The translations under genes and the position numbers were made by a program. DNA of 64,000 nt from Psococerastis gibbosa (taxonomy: Eukaryota > Arthropoda > Insecta > Psocodea > Psocidae), in NCBI GenBank assembly GCA_963971405.1, contig OZ020491.1:13014855-13078854 (forward strand), read 5' to 3'. Positions 42,500-54,400 of this stretch are shown piece after piece (the first letter of the stretch is position 1; every line of letters begins with the position of its first letter). The notes under the pieces were generated by a model, which was not told the origin of the DNA, did not search any database, and saw only the letters and a list, made by a program, of their open reading frames with translations.

Positions 42500-45400
42500 C
42501 TGGTAAACAAGGAATACACATTTTATTTCTAGACTCATTGCAGCTATCTTTTATTGTGTAATGCGTTTGTACCGAAGTTCGAATGCACTTTAGTTGTATG
42601 TACTTATGGTTTTTGACTATACAGAACATAATAGGAAATACAAATTATTTACTTACCAAATTTGCCGATGATGCTGGAATCGACAAACCGACCACCTCGA
42701 ACTAAAAACATTACCAGATTAGTAGGAGCAACAAAAACTAATCGCCACATTATGTGCAAGCTGTTGTAGGGCCTATGCAGACTCGGAGATATTGCCTATG
42801 GTACGGCTATCACTAAAGACTTGCAGTTTCTCATTGATTATTAAATATTATAGATCCCATCAGGCAACCTACCGCTATTCTGACTTGAGCCTTGAGGAAA
42901 AGGATTTTTTTTGTTACTAAAGAACGCTCGCAATATTACTCTAAAATATAACTGAAACCTTGACGTATGATGGAATGGAAGTTTGAAACATTACAGTTCT
43001 CTGTGAAATTTGGCATTGCTGGCGCAACAATTATTTCGTACAATATGAATGTTTTTTTTTCAAGTAATTATCCCTAGCCCCGTATCAAAACCAAATATTT
43101 CGTTCTACGCTTTTTTGTAATTGGATTGTGCAACTTACTGGGTCCAGGGCCGCGTCGAGGTCCCACGCGTGCCATAAGCGCTGGCAATGGCCCGCGCACA
43201 AGGGGAGGTGCGGGGAAAGGTGCAGGCCTACCGCGACCCCCTCGGCCCCTCAGTAAAGCACCGGTCCTCCGGGCGACGCATGAGGGTCGGTTCTTTGCCT
43301 TTGGCTGAGTTTTTTTCCTTCTCATTAGCTCAGGAACTGGTTTTGTTGCGGGTGGGAATGTGCTCGGATCCGTCTGTAAGCGAGCAGGCATACAACTTAC
43401 TCAATTACGCACTGCTTAAGTACTAAAACCAGACCAAACTACAATAATAGAGAACTGGATAATCATTTGAAAATATAACCAAAAGCACTCTAACCATCTA
43501 GGCACGATTCAAACATTAAATTTTAAGTTAATACTTGGAGAGACTTTCCCAAAAAGGTATATTCTCTAATTTAGGCTTTTAATATTCGTCAAAAATTATG
43601 AAAATTAAGAGGAAAACATATATATAGCATCGACGGGTTCATGATTTATATCATAAGAAGCAGACTAGACAAGTTACTCTAACAATCGACTTCGATGGCA
43701 AGGTGGTAGCGTACTTGTAATTGTGCGAGTCTACATGCCATGCGATCGGAGACGTGTCGTAACTCTGTACAAGTATTGATTTACTCATTGAGGCGAATGA
43801 AGGCCAAGGCCGGCCCGTGGTTTTTCGGCGCCCTAGGCGAAACGTTTGTCTAGCGCCCCCCTTCCCCCTCCTGAAAATCAATTTAACTTTTGTCTTCTGG
43901 CTTTCTTTCATTGGCTTAAATTCACGAAATTGCTGGGGGGGGGGGGGGGTGCTTTGGGACCCCAAGACTTTGATTCATTACTCATTCACGTCTGAAGTAA
44001 GTCTAGTAAATTATATGAATTTTTTATTATTTACATTTTATTTTTTTAACTATTCAAGTTCAGCAAAACAAAAAAATTAAAAAGTAAACTTTTGTTTCAG
44101 AAATTTTAAAAATTAAAAAAAAAATGTTTTTACTCTCCTGCAGCCCGATCGAGGCGATTATAGGCTAATACCGGGGTTAAATAAATACCCTAGGATTATA
44201 ACTGTAAACAATCAAATTTGAATAGCACTTTCCATTACAAAATTATCTTGTTTAAATTTTTACTACCAGGGGATTAAATAAATACCGGTATTATAATCGC
44301 CTCAATCAGGCTGCAGGCTGCTGAAATTCCTTTGTTAGACCCTGGAGAAAGGGGAGCCCGGGGGTTTCCCCCGCAGAAAAAATTGATAAATAGGCCCAAA
44401 TTAGTGAGGTTTTGCGCATGTTAGACCCTGGGGATAGGGGGGCCCGGGGGTCTCCCCCGGAGAAAAAAAAAAGATAAACAAGCCTAAATTAGTGAGATTT
44501 TCGCAAGCAGTACAGGTGAGCTATTGCCGACGAAGAAACCTACCTCGGAGGGGTCGGAGGGGGGCCCGGGGGTCTCCCCCGGAGAAAACTTGTAGAAAAA
44601 TAGGTCAGATGTATTGGGGTTTTGAGCATTTGGAGTAATATAGTTTTTGTGAAAGTACTTGATCAATATGTTGATTTTTTTTTTCATGATGTCTTTACTA
44701 TGCCTTTAGCTTCCAGAACGTCTTTGTCACCAGAAATCCTGGGGGGCGCTATGGGTGGACCTGGGGGGGGGGGGGGGCTAAGCCCCCCAGGACCCCCCTA
44801 TTTAAGCCAATGCTTTATCTTTTTTGAAAATTCTGATACTATTTCGCTGAGGTTAATATTTTGCGCCAAGTCAGGTTCAATAGATATGGTTTCCAAACCG
44901 ACCAATCTTTTTTTGAGTCATACTTGACCTCAAGTAAGTTTTGATTAGCTTCACTTGGAGAAGCTTCTTTCACCTGTGGCCACAGAAATAGGCAGCGTCA
45001 GCAGAATGCGGAGAGCCACAAGTAAATTAGGGTCACTTTCCTTTAAGTCAGATTTTAGAAGGAAGTCAAGTACATCTTTGGGTGTTGATTGTTCTGAAAC
45101 ATGGCGCGAGCGGAATCAAAACAACTCGTCGTATATGCGCGTCTCTGTCTCTACAGACGACGGACAACTACCGCGTCTCTGACAAAATATCTAGTAGGCC
45201 TACCGGTACTGTTAAAAGCATTATTATTAATTTTTTTTCTTCATTCTTCCTTTTAAGCCTTTTAAGCTGTTCAAAAAAAACTTCTTCAAACATTGTGTTT
45301 TTATTTCCGTTGAAGTTTCCTATCGTTTAATTTTTTTCCGAAGAGCGCCGCTCCGCGGCGCCCCTTCAAGCTCGAAGCCCTGGGTGTTCACTTAGTTCGC

Positions 45401-48400
45401 CTATAGGCACGAGCCGGCCCTGCTGAAGGTATCAATCGGATACATTCATTAAATTGTTTGTATGCGATTAACCGTTTATGATTAAAAAAAACTAAAAACG
45501 AAAGAATCTTGCAACATTTTTAATTTTTTTTTCGCAAAATTTGATATAGTTTGCAATTTCGGGACTAGGAGTGGGCGCAAAAACGGCCCGAAGTGAAGCA
45601 TAGAATAGTTTTCAAACTGAGAGCACGTCATCGTTTCGGTCAACAAAAACATTATCATTACAATAGGGGTCTTCAGTGTCGGTGTTATCGAGTTATCTTA
45701 AGTATCTTAAGTTAAGTTAACACTCGTGGAACCTGAAAACCGAGCTAACCGAAACGCACTTCTGAGTTGGTTAACTATGTTATTTAGCTAGCGCTACGAT
45801 CAACAATGGTGTGACCGCCACAATATTTGTTTATGTCGGTTGATTTCAAACACGCGTTTAGAATTTTTTATAATTTAAATTTATTTGTATTAAGTATTAT
45901 GTCTTAAGCAATTACCGTAAATACTTAAAAATCGAATTATCAAAATTAACAAAAAAATAGAAACCAAACATGGCCCTAGAATAGTTCAGCCATTTTCTCT
46001 AAAACAGTGCCACGAACGTCCTGACTGAGAGTGCCACCATACTTCATAACAATGACGTCAGAATTCTTCACTTTAAGAGTGGTGGGCCGGGCCTTAAAGA
46101 TTTGACCTCATTTTTAAACACTTACCCTCTCGAGAAGAACAGGAACCATGTTGTTGATGGTGAAGGGGGCGACGTCTATGGGAATGACTCGCTTGGGTAG
46201 GAATGGCAGTCCAACGAACTGCAGACCACTCTGCGCATCCTTCCCCTCAGCCGCACACAGCTCCAGTAGGTTCTTCGTCCCGGTCTTCGTGTTTGAGCAC
46301 ACGTATATAATACGATCTACGTTTGGCTGCGATCGGATTAACGAGATCACCTTAGTGCCTACAATCACAAATCACAATCACAATAGTCTGAATAACACGC
46401 ATTAACGCCAATATACAGTAAATATCGAGGTTAAGTTCCATCGAGCATAGGTTATCTATTTTATGTTTAATAAATTCACTATATTTACTAACTACATAAA
46501 ACAAACTAAGAACCTTGAAGCTGTGGCGTATGACATTTAGTGCTGTGATCTACATTCTCATGAATGAAACTAGGACCATAGCTGAAATAACTAATGATAT
46601 GCCTCTTGTTAGACCTGTGCCCATTGATATTAACTTTCTCAGCCCCAATGTGGTGGCAATTTGTTGATAATAGGTATAGTCCACGCAAAATGAGAAAAGT
46701 ATGTACGTGGAATGTTTTGATCCTGTACAACGCTAAAAATATTCTTAGCACAATTGTGTGTTACCTTGTTGCATTGGTTGCAAGGCGTAACAAAAATTGT
46801 GCAAAAAATATTTTTACAGTGTTGCACAGGATCAAAACATTCCATGTCCATACTTTTCTCATTTTGTGTGGACTATACTAATGATTTGAATGGTACTTAA
46901 GGGTACTTACAGAGTGGAGCCGGGTTGTGCGATGGTAGCCGGTATAGTAGCTTACCCGATTAGTCGATGAGTACCTGGCCGGAACGAGGGGTGTTCATAT
47001 TGGCGCTGTTTTATTCTACGGTTCCTTGCAGTTCTACATTGTAATTCAGGATGGATGGATTAGAAGAAACAATATTGCTTGATAGTGTTGCTATTTCAGT
47101 GCTAACCCTAACCTATATGGAAATTAACCCAACTCACCAAGATCCATCCGATCCGGCATCTCAAAAGAAGAACTGATATAAAGATGGGATATAAAAATAC
47201 ATTTTTTCTCCCGTGAATATACTAGCATATTATTTTATACATATCAACATTGGACAGGCATGGCGGAGGAAAACTGGGCATGCGCACGCCGCTCTACCAG
47301 CGCTTACAAGCTATGTAAACAATCTAGGTAGCAATTATAATTCCTTCCATCTAGGCACCCTGCGCCCATCCAGGTAACCTGCCAGGCTCCCCTGTGAACG
47401 GGTACACTGCCTACTGGGGCAACATTGTTACGTAGCGGTAAGCTACCATCCCGGCTACCAGCGGACATCCCGGCTCCACTCTGTAAGTACCCTAAGGCGG
47501 AAATTCCACCGGCGAATTTACTTCATTTGTGATGTTTTGTTTTAAGGAGACTATTATGTAGATACTTAACTTATCTATTATAAATTAAGTTATAATATGG
47601 TAGCAGATATAATTAATAAGTCTACCATATTATAACTTAATTTATAATAGATAAGTTAAGTATCTACATAATAGTCTCCTTAAAACAAAACATCACAAAT
47701 TAAGTAAATTCGCCGGTGGAATTTCCGCCTGAGATGTAAAAAAACGTACCAACTCCATGGCGCGGTGGGTCCAGGATTAGAACAAGAGATTCGTTTTTGT
47801 TGTCGGCGAGCAGCTGTTCCAGCTTCTCCTCACACTTCCCTTTGATAATCTCTACATTGCCGATGTTGTTCAGAGCCTTTGTCTTCAAGGCATCCTCTAC
47901 ATTTTGTTCTTGCGTCTCAACTGCGTATGCTTTCTTGCATTTCTAAAAAACATTATTTGACAATTTAATAACATTGACAAATGCAAATTATTATAGAGTG
48001 GGTTAGACATTATCAAACGACGCCGTGTACAAAAGGTTTTTTATCAAGTTCACTCAAAATCGTTCTAATTTACATTTCTTAAATATATTGGACTGGCCCT
48101 GTTGATGCATCTTCACATTCTATCTTGAAATGCTCCTTGTCAGGGCGAAAATGAATCTAACCAACAGGTTCCCAGTTAGTGACACAATAATGACTATAAT
48201 GGGGACATTCGTATGGAAATCCAAGTTTATTGCGTTGCTACTTTGAATTATAACAAATTAGACTCTGCAAGGAAAGTACTACGATAGCTGTCAATTGGCT
48301 TTGCATATCTTTTGGGATGACCCATCCCTCTTACATGTAACTTTGACCAAGCAAACCAAACACCTTTACTTGATAATGTACACCCTTCCTTTACAGAATC

Positions 48401-51400
48401 TAATTTGACCCTTAAAACCCAAATTTCGACTGAAATGTTCACAGTTCACATTCAATGTTAAGATCTAGAACAGGTCTACCAGTTTTTGAGGGGGGGGGGG
48501 GGGGGAAACTCTGCACAATCCTCACATTCTACCTTTAATCCACCCCTAACTCAACAACGGTGCATTTTCGGTACCTATCGCAAAATTTGGGCTTATTTTT
48601 GCTCCAAATGGAATTGGGAATGAGCTCTGGAAGTTTGTCACCGTTGACATGAAACACACTGTATATCGCACAACTACGAGGCTAACCTTAGCGAGAGTGA
48701 AGGCAATGCCACAGGAGCCGGCGCAGACATCGATAACAACAGTGCTCGGCGTGGGTTTTGCGAGTTCCTCAATGCTTTGGTAGATGTTCTCCATGCTATA
48801 CGGGTTGATCTTGAGGATGGAGAATGGACTCACATGGAATTTCAGCCCACAGATTTCTTCTACAAAGTCAGGCTGGCCCATCAGCAGTGTCAGTTCCTCA
48901 GTTAACGGCGCGACATGTCTGAAAATTTTCATTGCATCAGTCTCGCTCTCTGCAGCGAAAACCAGGAAGGTGTCTTAAGAGGATATGGCTACCCCTGGTT
49001 CACACAAAAACCGGTCAGTTTCTATTTCTTTTATTTTTAAAAGGGTTAAATCGCGTACAAACAATTTAATGAATGTATCCGATTAACCTCTTCAATTGCC
49101 TCACTAAGTCACCTAATAGGTACTATTGTCGAGTCACGACACGTCTCCGATCGCAAGGTGTGTAGAGACTCGTACAAGCACGCTACCACATTGCCACCGA
49201 AGTCGCTACTTTAAAATTGGTAACGCGTCTTATTAAGGATTAAGTCTGTCCAAATTGTGAAGAACTATTTCACACGTAATATCTTCATGAAACGATGCAC
49301 GCAATCGTATTCAGAAACGTGAATATACTAAATCTTTGCAGACTAACTTAACTAAAAAAATAAAACAGATCATTATAATTCGAGTTAACTTAGTAAAATA
49401 TCACATAAAAACATATAAAACATAAAAATTTGAGAATGACAATCTGTCGAAACCGGTCGTGACGATATTTTTATGTTTTATATCTTTTTATGTGATATTT
49501 TACTAAGTTAACTCGAATTATAATGAGTTCGAAATATTACAAAGTTACAAAGAAGACAATTTTATATATTAAAGCAGATCAGTTTTTGGGGTGCCGATTT
49601 TTTACGCTGTTTCTCTTAAAATTCCAAAACGCCACATAAACCATATTCTAAAACAAACAACTTTGTGCTGTTTGTAAAATGTGAGTAACTAACATACTTC
49701 GGCAAAGTGATAAGGAACGAAGAAGATCATCTTCTGTAACTTATATTTCAAGGTAAGAGATAAGGACTGAGAACATCCCCCTAAACACCCTGTGGCAGTG
49801 GTTCCGCAAGAGCACGAATCCCCTTTTCCGAGCAGCAGTCTCCAAGGACCAAATTGCCATGATCATCGCCAATCTTCGCTAGAACAGACATATAAAGAAA
49901 AGAAATAAATCTGAATACAACTACTTACAGTCCGGAAGATACGTGGATATAAAGAGACAAAACATTAACGTCCTTGCCTTTGCCAATGGTGAAGAAGGCT
50001 TTCAACTCTTCTTTGGTCTTCTCGAGAGCGGCGTCATCCAACCCATTCGGAGTGACTACCACCACCATCATGACACGTCCGTCAGGAGCCACACGGACCA
50101 GCAGGTTGTCCCATACTCCCCTCTTCAACTTTTTGTCGTACGCCTCTTTTCCAGATTCACGCACAAACTCCTGCAGTCTCTAAAAACCCCCAATATATGC
50201 GACATTTAATTGCATTACTGATAATGTGGAGCTAACAGTGGAGAGATAAAATTCACTAGTGGAATAGGTAATTTGATGAGTATACTCTAATTTTACATTT
50301 AACTTGCCAGTGTCGTCACATATACAAGCGGACTTGACGTAGAATACTAATAGGTAAACCAGAGCGACTCATGGCTCACGCATTTGAAATTCCCTTGCCA
50401 GAACTGCCAGCTAGCATCCAATGTTCTAAAGAAAAGTTCACATACTCATTGCCAAATTAAAATTTTCATGTTTAAAATATTGTAGTAGCCTATATTAATT
50501 TTTCAATTAATAATAACTTGGCTGATTATTGCATTTAATTCGGTTGATGATAGCCCTTAGTACGTTCGACCTAGATTAGCAGCCTATTACTACTGGAGGG
50601 GGCCACGTATAAAGCAGTATTTACAGTAGATCAAAGCTATTTTTAAAGGACTTCATTCATGGCCAGTTCAGCCTAGCGATTGTGAAACGGTCGGTATGAA
50701 ACAAATGGATCGCAATAGAGAGCAATGGAAATTACTGAAAATCTAGTTTTTTACTGTATCAAACTGGACTGTACAGACTGTGAATGAAGTCTTTAAATGG
50801 AATCATTCACGAGGGGTTCATTCCAAAATATGACACAACAAAAACAAAAAAAATAGAGGTAGTTGAAAAAGACTAAAGGAAGTTGAGTTTTGGGACATCA
50901 AGAATGGGTGGAACACACATAAAAATGCTATAGGCTCCTTCAGTCCGTGGTGCTTCAAATCAAAGAATTTTGAAATGTCACGCAACTGAACGTTTTTTAA
51001 GCCTAGGGATAATTATTTTCATGCATGTTTTCATACTTATTAAGTAACAAGACTACAATCTCTAAAACAGCTAATAATCGCACGATAATGTACAAACAAT
51101 TATACCAGCATCTGCAAGGATCGCAGTTTATGGAGTCAACAGACAAAAGTAGGTCACTACGATCTTATCGTACAGCACACAATAATGCGAATCAATTAAG
51201 GCGTAGGAAAGCATAAAAAGGATCGAATAAATAGTAATTCCAATGATTGTAGGGGTTCGCGAACAAAATAACCAATTGACCCAAAACCAATAGAGAAAAA
51301 TATTTTACCATTTAAGTAATTAGGAAATATGGCTACTGATAGAATTGGAAGCCATGTACCCACCTACATGCCCAATTCTTAGAAAGGTGTCAATTGAAAA

Positions 51401-54400
51401 ACTTTTAGAACCCGTAGGTATTTGGCAAAAGTTAGCACTGTAACGACCACAATCACGTGTACAGGCTCTAATAAAATGAAACAAGGTTTGTGTAGCGAGA
51501 ATCGATAGGCCCGCTACAGCGACCCTACCTTAGCAGCCAACTTCATGTTATCTGGCAAATGTATAAGTTTATCGCCAGGCTCCACTCCTAGGATTTTAGT
51601 TTCATTGTCATTGAGACAAAATCCCACGACCGTCTTGCCATCAATGTCTCTGCCTAATGAAACAACAAGAAAACAACCGCGTTAGTCCACCGACTTTCAT
51701 CATTGGGTTGCTCAAAATGTCCACAACCAAATACTATACCCAACAGTGGGAGACTCTTGTAACAAGAGTCATAGAAGGCTGCATTTGTAGTCATTCTGGA
51801 AAGTAAGTTATTCAGAGCGATGAGTCAAACCTGCAAATTTGGCACTCAAAATGTCCGTCAGAACAAGTTGGAGGGCAGGTTGATTGACGGTTACATGACA
51901 ACAAATAACGCCATTGCAACTATCATAATATAACATGTTCTTATTGCTAAAAAAAATAGTAATAAGTATAGTCCACGCAAAATGAGAAAAGTATGGAGTT
52001 GGAATGTTTTGGTACTGTACGACACTGTAACCTTTTCGATTGCACCATTTTGTCATGTCTTGCATCCAATGCATTTCCCCTATACAGATATAATGAAAAC
52101 ACTTAGGACTGTTTTGTTCGAATGTTGTATACAAAACTACAAAGCTTCTGTATTCCATATAAGATGTAAAAAGGGCATTAATGCGGATACGTCGCAAACA
52201 CTATCGTAGGGTGTCATAAAATAAAAAACATGTTCATCTTAGTTTTGGTATACAGTATGTGGCCGTTAACTTTTGGAACTCATCCTCAGTGGCTGATACT
52301 GTTGGGGTCTCAGAACAGCCTCGGAATTAGGGACACGATCTCTCCAAGATATGCGCAGCATTCATCTGCATTTCCACATTACAATAAAAATATTTACATA
52401 GGCTAACTAACACTTGTTTTGTACCTATTTTTCGACATTCCTGTTGGACTCATTTTGTTTTTCGTTGAAACAATAGGGATTTTATAAGGAGAGACTAGTG
52501 GAGCGCATATCAGAATTAATTGAGCCGCAAATATGCCTACTTCTGGAGTAGGCTACCTATATGATAATATTGCATCCCGGTGCTAGTGAAGGCTGGGTGA
52601 GTAACGTGCTTCTTCTATCAACGAAAGCGATGAAGGACTGCAATACAGATTATCATGACAGTGACAGTCTATCTTTTCGAAGAGTAGGTTGAGACACAAT
52701 TGCTTTGGCTGATACAAGATCTGTTGTGGTTATGGACAACGCCCGTAGCCCCGTAGCATAATAGAATGTTAGCAGAAGGTACCTTCAATGCGAAGGCATT
52801 AATGGCAACCAACGGCCTGGATATACCGCAGCCCAAGCCTACGAACCCCGTTCTTATTGCTAAAGACTAATTTTTCGACATTACCTTAATTGCCTAGCAC
52901 ATATGCTGCGGCCGCATGTAATGCCCAAAAAAAGACCAGAGCACTGGAAGAATAGTCCTTTGCTTTTGAGTGGTGAAAGTGACTTCTAAGGTCGGATTTG
53001 TAGAAAACATAGAAACAGGAATAACCATACTCTTAATGTGGCTATTCCACTTGTCAGTTTTTCTTTAATTTTGATAAATGTTGCTGCAACATGCATACAT
53101 ATTTTTACACCTCATTCCACTTGTCTTCAATAATTTACTGACAATTTTTGTTTTCAAGTGGAATAGCCAGCTAACCGTATTTTTAAAGTGTTAACTTCGG
53201 TGCAGTTATTATGGATACGGTAATATATAGTAGGTAACCCAAAAAAAGGACACAGACTGATTTATTATATCTATAAATACGGGAGATTCATCAGAAGAAG
53301 ATGATGAGGAGGATTGGATATAACATTCAGCTTGCAAATGAAAATATGGTTGAATTTAATACAGTGGATACGGTACCTACTTAACTTTTTTAACATTTAA
53401 TTTAGAAGTTTTGACGCAAAGAGTATCAGCCACTGAGGATGTCAGGCCGATTGAGCTCCAAAGACTGTGGCCATTTGGTGTTAGTCACGGCCATTTACTG
53501 TATACCAAAACTAAGATGAACTTATCAATTACTTTATGACACCCTACGATCGTGTTTGCGACGTATCCGCATTGATGCCCTTTTTACAACTAATATGGAA
53601 TACTGAAGCTTTGTAGTTTCGTATACAACATTCGAACAAAACAGTCCTAAGTGTATTCATTATATCTGTATAGGGGAAATGCATTGGATGCAAGGCATAA
53701 CAAAATGGTGCAATCGAAATTGGTACAGTGTCGTACAGTACCAAAACAGTCCAAACCCATACTTTTCTCATTTTGCGTGGACTATACAACTAGATGCATT
53801 TGGTATGCCGCTGAGAATATTTTGAGGACCCCAAGTATTGAAGTACCACAAGTAACATGAATAAAAGTAACAAAGCCCGCTTACTGATACGTACAGTATG
53901 TTTATATGATACAGACAGCACTTTACACCACTGCAACATATCACTCGCTATTGTTCCACAATTATACGTCTTCAAACATGCCTAGTTGTCTACAGCATTT
54001 TTGCCATCAGCTACCTTTACCGGTCTGGTGGGAGTCTCCTTTGAAACTTTATACTCATCGCACATGTCCCAGTTATCTAGGATGAAACCATTGAGGCAGG
54101 AGAACATATCAGAATGATAGAGAGGGTTTTAAAGCAACGGCATGAGCTCAATTACGAAAATTAATCAAAATCCATATGGCACTCTATTTGGCCCAATGGA
54201 CCGGTCACCTTTCAAGGATGCCCTCGACCAGGGCCGCGGCTAGGGCGTGGCAAGCCCAACCAGCAGGCAACCGACCGCAGGGGCGACCTAGGAACAGATG
54301 GTCGGACCAGCTCTCCGAGGATTTGAGAGCCTGCAGCATCCATTTCGACGCATGGAGGGGGTTAGCGGAGAATCGCGCGCTATGGAGGGGCTTGGTGCAA

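Noticed and set aside
44335-44640. CRISPR-like or satellite array
   Set aside because: Only three degenerate units of unequal spacing inside a hAT-like element in a eukaryotic genome.
45979-46090. Minus-strand open stretch (KVKNSDVIVMKYGGTLSQDV ... EKMAELF) as last exon of the TRMT2A-like gene
   Set aside because: It would need an intron of only about 35 nt after exon 8 with no pyrimidine tract, while the RGG exons fit in phase with good splice sites. It could still be an alternative 3' end.
54008-54120. Minus-strand stretch (ILDNWDMCDEYKVSKETPTR) between exons 3 and 4 that looks coding and has AG/GT borders
   Set aside because: Inserting its 56 nt would shift the frame of exon 4, whereas exons 3 and 4 join perfectly without it. 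Possibly a transposon relic.
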